Virus record (IMG/VR): IMGVR_UViG_3300025879_000103
Location: 1-24,399 of that record
Source of the DNA: a virus
DNA: 24,399 nt
Direction: 5' to 3' (one strand)
Every line of letters begins with the position of its first letter. The stretch's first letter is position 1. The notes below the pieces were generated by a model. That model worked only from the letters and a program-made list of their open reading frames with translations, had not been told where the DNA came from and made no database searches. The translations under genes and the position numbers were made by a program. Positions 22,227 through 24,399 of this stretch are shown here, one piece after another.

Positions 22227-24086
22227 ATGGCAGGTTATACACGTCAGGATACAGCAAACAACATTGCTAACGGTAACGTTATTGATGCGGATGACTTTGA
22301 TGCTGAGTACAATGCCATTGAGGCAGGGTTTAACGCATCTACTGGTCACGCTCATGACGGTACTGCAGGTGAAGGTGCGCCCATCACTAAGGTAGGCCCA
22401 GCGCAAGACCTTATTGTTTCAGGTACTGCTCTTACGCCTAAGACTACTAACACTCTGGACTTAGGTACAGCCTCTGTACAATATAAGAATGCTTGGTTTG
22501 ATGGTACTGTAGACACAGATGCCTTAACTGTATCAGATAATGCTACAGTAGGTGGTACTCTTGGTGTTACAGGTATCATAACAGCTACAGGTGGTGTTAC
22601 TGGTAACGTCACGGGTAATGTAACAGGTAATGTAACAGGTACAGTATCTGACGTATCTAACCATGACACAGATGCCATCAGTGAAGGCTCAACTAACCAG
22701 TACTTTACTACTGCTCGTGCTAGATCTTCTGTGTCAGCTACGGGTAGCCTTAGCTACAACTCAGGTACAGGCGTTATTAGTTTTACACAAGGTAATACAG
22801 ACACTGTAGCAGAAGGCACAACTAACCTATACTACACAGACGAACGTGCTACTGCAGCAGCAGCGGCTGCTATTACAGCTGGGCTGGGTTTCGTTGACGC
22901 TGGTGGTGACGGTAGCTTAACTTACGAAGATGGTGTTATTACATACACTGGCCCTAGTGCAGCTGAAACACGTGCTCACTTTAGTGGTGGTACAGGCGTA
23001 AGCATTACAGATGGTGTTGTAGCTATAGGTCAGGCTGTAGGTACTACATCTAATGTTACGTTTAACAACACTATAGTTAATGGCAACCTAACAGTAAACG
23101 GCACTACTACCACCGTAAACACTGAGACACTCAACCTTGCAGATAACCAGATCGTTCTCAACTCTAATGAGACAGGCACACCTACACAGAATGGTGGCAT
23201 TGAGATTGAGCGTGGTACAGCTGCTAACAAAACACTTGTATGGAACGAAGCAGACGATAAGTGGACTGTAGGCAGTGAGACATTTGCAGCTGGTACTTTT
23301 CAGGGTGCTTTATCAGGTAATGCCAGTACAGCCACTACACTACAAACAGCTCGTACTATCGGTGGGGTATCCTTCAACGGCTCTTCTAACATTAACTTAC
23401 CCGGTGTAAATACAGCAGGTAATCAGAACACCTCCGGTAATGCCGCTACAGCTACAGCACTAGCAACTACCAGAACCATATCTCTTACAGGTGATGTCTC
23501 TGGTAGTGCCTCTTTTAACGGCACATCTAACGCAACTATTACAGCTACTATTGCTGATGACAGTCACAACCATGTTATCTCTAATGTTGATGGCTTGCAG
23601 ACAGCGCTAGATAGTAAGTATGTTGCATCCACTCAATCCACATCTACTTGGGAATCTGGTACTAGCAGTACTGAAAGTCTCGTATCTCCAGCTAAAGTTA
23701 AGGCTGCTGTAGATGAGTTTTCACCTTTAGACGTGACCACGGGTACGGCTCCTTACTACGGTGCTAGGGCTTGGGTTAGCTTTAACGGCAGTAACGGTAG
23801 TATTAACGCATCAGGCAATGTCAGTTCGGTATCAAGAAACGGCCCAGGTGATTACACTATTAACTTCACTACAGCTATGCCTGATACTAACTATTCAGTA
23901 CACTGCCTACCTACCAGACACAGGTCAGATAGACCGGCTTGGGTTTATCATTTACAACCTAACTCAACAGGTGATATTACAACTACATCTGTAAGGGTCA
24001 AAGGCGGTTACGTTTCTGGTACAAATGATGGTGGCTACAACACAACGCTTGACTTCCCTCAGGTTTCAGTAGTTATATTCAGGTAG
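22227..24086 (+). CDS. Second tail fibre
   Basis: 619 residues, SD AAGGA before ATG 22227. The N-terminus (MAGYTRQDTANNIANGNVID, then DADDFDAEYNAIEAGFN and GHAHDGT) is the common podovirus/siphovirus fibre base. Stalk: four VTGN-type units at 124-139, two EG-S/T-TN-x-YFT/YYT segments (about 150-165 and 194-209), then 378-464, which matches residues 560-646 of the 1432-aa fibre at about 66 of 87 positions by my hand alignment. The C-terminus from about 500 (APYYGARAWVSFNGSNGS, then DYTINFTTAMPDTNYSVHCL) is a frequent fibre head domain. Probably a receptor-binding or auxiliary fibre; the shared stalk with a different head indicates modular exchange. Confidence 0.87.
   Translation: MAGYTRQDTANNIANGNVIDADDFDAEYNAIEAGFNASTGHAHDGTAGEGAPITKVGPAQDLIVSGTALTPKTTNTLDLGTASVQYKNAWFDGTVDTDALTVSDNATVGGTLGVTGIITATGGVTGNVTGNVTGNVTGTVSDVSNHDTDAISEGSTNQYFTTARARSSVSATGSLSYNSGTGVISFTQGNTDTVAEGTTNLYYTDERATAAAAAAITAGLGFVDAGGDGSLTYEDGVITYTGPSAAETRAHFSGGTGVSITDGVVAIGQAVGTTSNVTFNNTIVNGNLTVNGTTTTVNTETLNLADNQIVLNSNETGTPTQNGGIEIERGTAANKTLVWNEADDKWTVGSETFAAGTFQGALSGNASTATTLQTARTIGGVSFNGSSNINLPGVNTAGNQNTSGNAATATALATTRTISLTGDVSGSASFNGTSNATITATIADDSHNHVISNVDGLQTALDSKYVASTQSTSTWESGTSSTESLVSPAKVKAAVDEFSPLDVTTGTAPYYGARAWVSFNGSNGSINASGNVSSVSRNGPGDYTINFTTAMPDTNYSVHCLPTRHRSDRPAWVYHLQPNSTGDITTTSVRVKGGYVSGTNDGGYNTTLDFPQVSVVIFR
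22596..22643 (+). repeat. Four 12-bp tandem repeats in the second fibre
   Basis: Four consecutive 12-base units of the form GTNACNGGTAAY (the last ends ACA), coding for VTGN VTGN VTGN VTGT. A short collagen-like or beta-helix stalk segment in which unit number could vary by slippage. Confidence 0.85.
23358..23618 (+). repeat. Stalk module shared with the large fibre (copy 2)
   Basis: Codes for residues 378-464 of the second fibre (IGGVSFNG ... QTALDSK). DNA is diverged at many third positions relative to copy 1, so the duplication is not recent or has been maintained by protein-level selection. Confidence 0.85.
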
Positions 24087-24092
24087 AGTAAT

Positions 24093-24350
24093 ATGACATC
24101 TATATCCTTGACACCAGACGAGCTAGAAGCTATGCTAGACAGGGCTGCAAGACGTGGAGCTAAGCAGGCTTTGTCAGCTATAGGTTTGCACGATGACAGT
24201 GCAGCCAAAGACATCAACGAAATGCGAGACCTATTAGAAGTATGGCGGGATACACGTAAAGGTATCTGGACTACATTTGTAAAGGTAACAACAATCGCAA
24301 TTATAACATTCATAGCTGGTGCAGTATGGATGCAGTTAGGGAATAAGTAA
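24093..24350 (+). CDS. Holin-like protein (DUF6127-like)
   Basis: 85 residues. A charged helical N-terminal part (LTPDELEAMLDRAARRGAKQ ALSAIGLHDD; AAKDINEMRDLLEVWRDTRK) is followed by a single transmembrane segment at about 62-81 (TFVKVTTIAIITFIAGAVWM) and a short tail LGNK. The RAARRGAKQAL-xxIGLHDD start is a pattern I recall from DUF6127-type proteins of alphaproteobacterial phages, often placed near lysis or internal-protein genes. One TM with a cytoplasmic helical domain fits a type III-like holin or a membrane-attached accessory. No endolysin is visible in this window. Function is inferred. Confidence 0.7.
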   Translation: MTSISLTPDELEAMLDRAARRGAKQALSAIGLHDDSAAKDINEMRDLLEVWRDTRKGIWTTFVKVTTIAIITFIAGAVWMQLGNK

Positions 24351-24352
24351 TT

Positions 24353-24399
24353 ATGGCTAAGAAGTTTGCAGGGTTCACACCAGAACAGATGGGTAAGAT
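24353..24399 (+). CDS. Start of a further gene (partial)
   Basis: ATG 24353 opens two bases after the preceding stop and runs off the right edge after 15 codons (MAKKFAGFTPEQMGK). The opening FxGFTPEQ is one I recall at the start of internal-virion or hypothetical proteins next to holin-like genes in marine phages. Too short to name. Confidence 0.6.
   Translation, partial: MAKKFAGFTPEQMGK

Noticed and set aside
1-24399. Lysogeny genes, CRISPR arrays, insertion sequences or attachment sites
   Set aside because: No integrase, repressor, transposase, spaced direct repeats or tRNA fragment was seen; repeats present are coding fibre repeats or leader elements.

Overview
The window looks like the late (virion) half of a tailed double-stranded DNA phage genome. 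Every credible gene lies on the + strand, and genes are packed with ATGA/TAATG overlaps or gaps of a few bases. The gene set points to a short-tailed phage (podovirus morphology): small and large terminase, a long P22-type portal, scaffold, HK97-fold capsid protein, then adaptor and nozzle proteins, fibres and a holin-like protein, with no tape measure, tail tube or sheath. A DUF1127 protein and a DUF6127-like holin suggest an alphaproteobacterial host, and the marine-phage style of the small genes suggests a Rhodobacterales-like host. Host and phage family are inferences. No integrase, repressor, tRNA or replication gene is visible.

Layout. 1-2015: the 3' end of an unidentified gene, then a run of small, mostly very basic proteins (HNH-like, two genes that look like halves of a DUF5872-like composite, a Cys-rich miniprotein) and a probable beta-sandwich protein. 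2016-2115: a leader with direct repeats and a hairpin. 2116-4442: a cassette of a DUF1127 miniprotein, three probable exported proteins whose genes overlap in different frames, and a membrane-anchored coiled-coil protein. 4453-8847: packaging (TerS, accessory protein, TerL, portal). 8837-11642: a small conserved protein and an 874-aa probable internal virion protein. 11643-11710: a second leader resembling the first. 11711-13935: scaffold and major capsid protein, separated by a 236-bp regulatory gap and followed by a terminator. 14009-24086: probable decoration protein, 1432-aa fibre, repeat-rich virion protein, fibre-tail adaptor, gp11-like adaptor, nozzle/hub and a second fibre sharing a stalk module with the first. 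24093 onward: holin-like protein and the first codons of a further gene.

How it works together: TerS/TerL load DNA through the portal into a shell built from scaffold and capsid protein. The adaptor (19989) and nozzle (20678) close the portal and form the short tail, the 105-aa adaptor probably attaches fibres, and the two fibres bind receptors. The points most worth a second look are the phage-borne DUF1127 regulator in its own leader-headed cassette, the overlapping exported genes, the split DUF5872-like gene, the recurring ACTAT-plus-hairpin leaders, and the isolated, differently codon-biased capsid gene.
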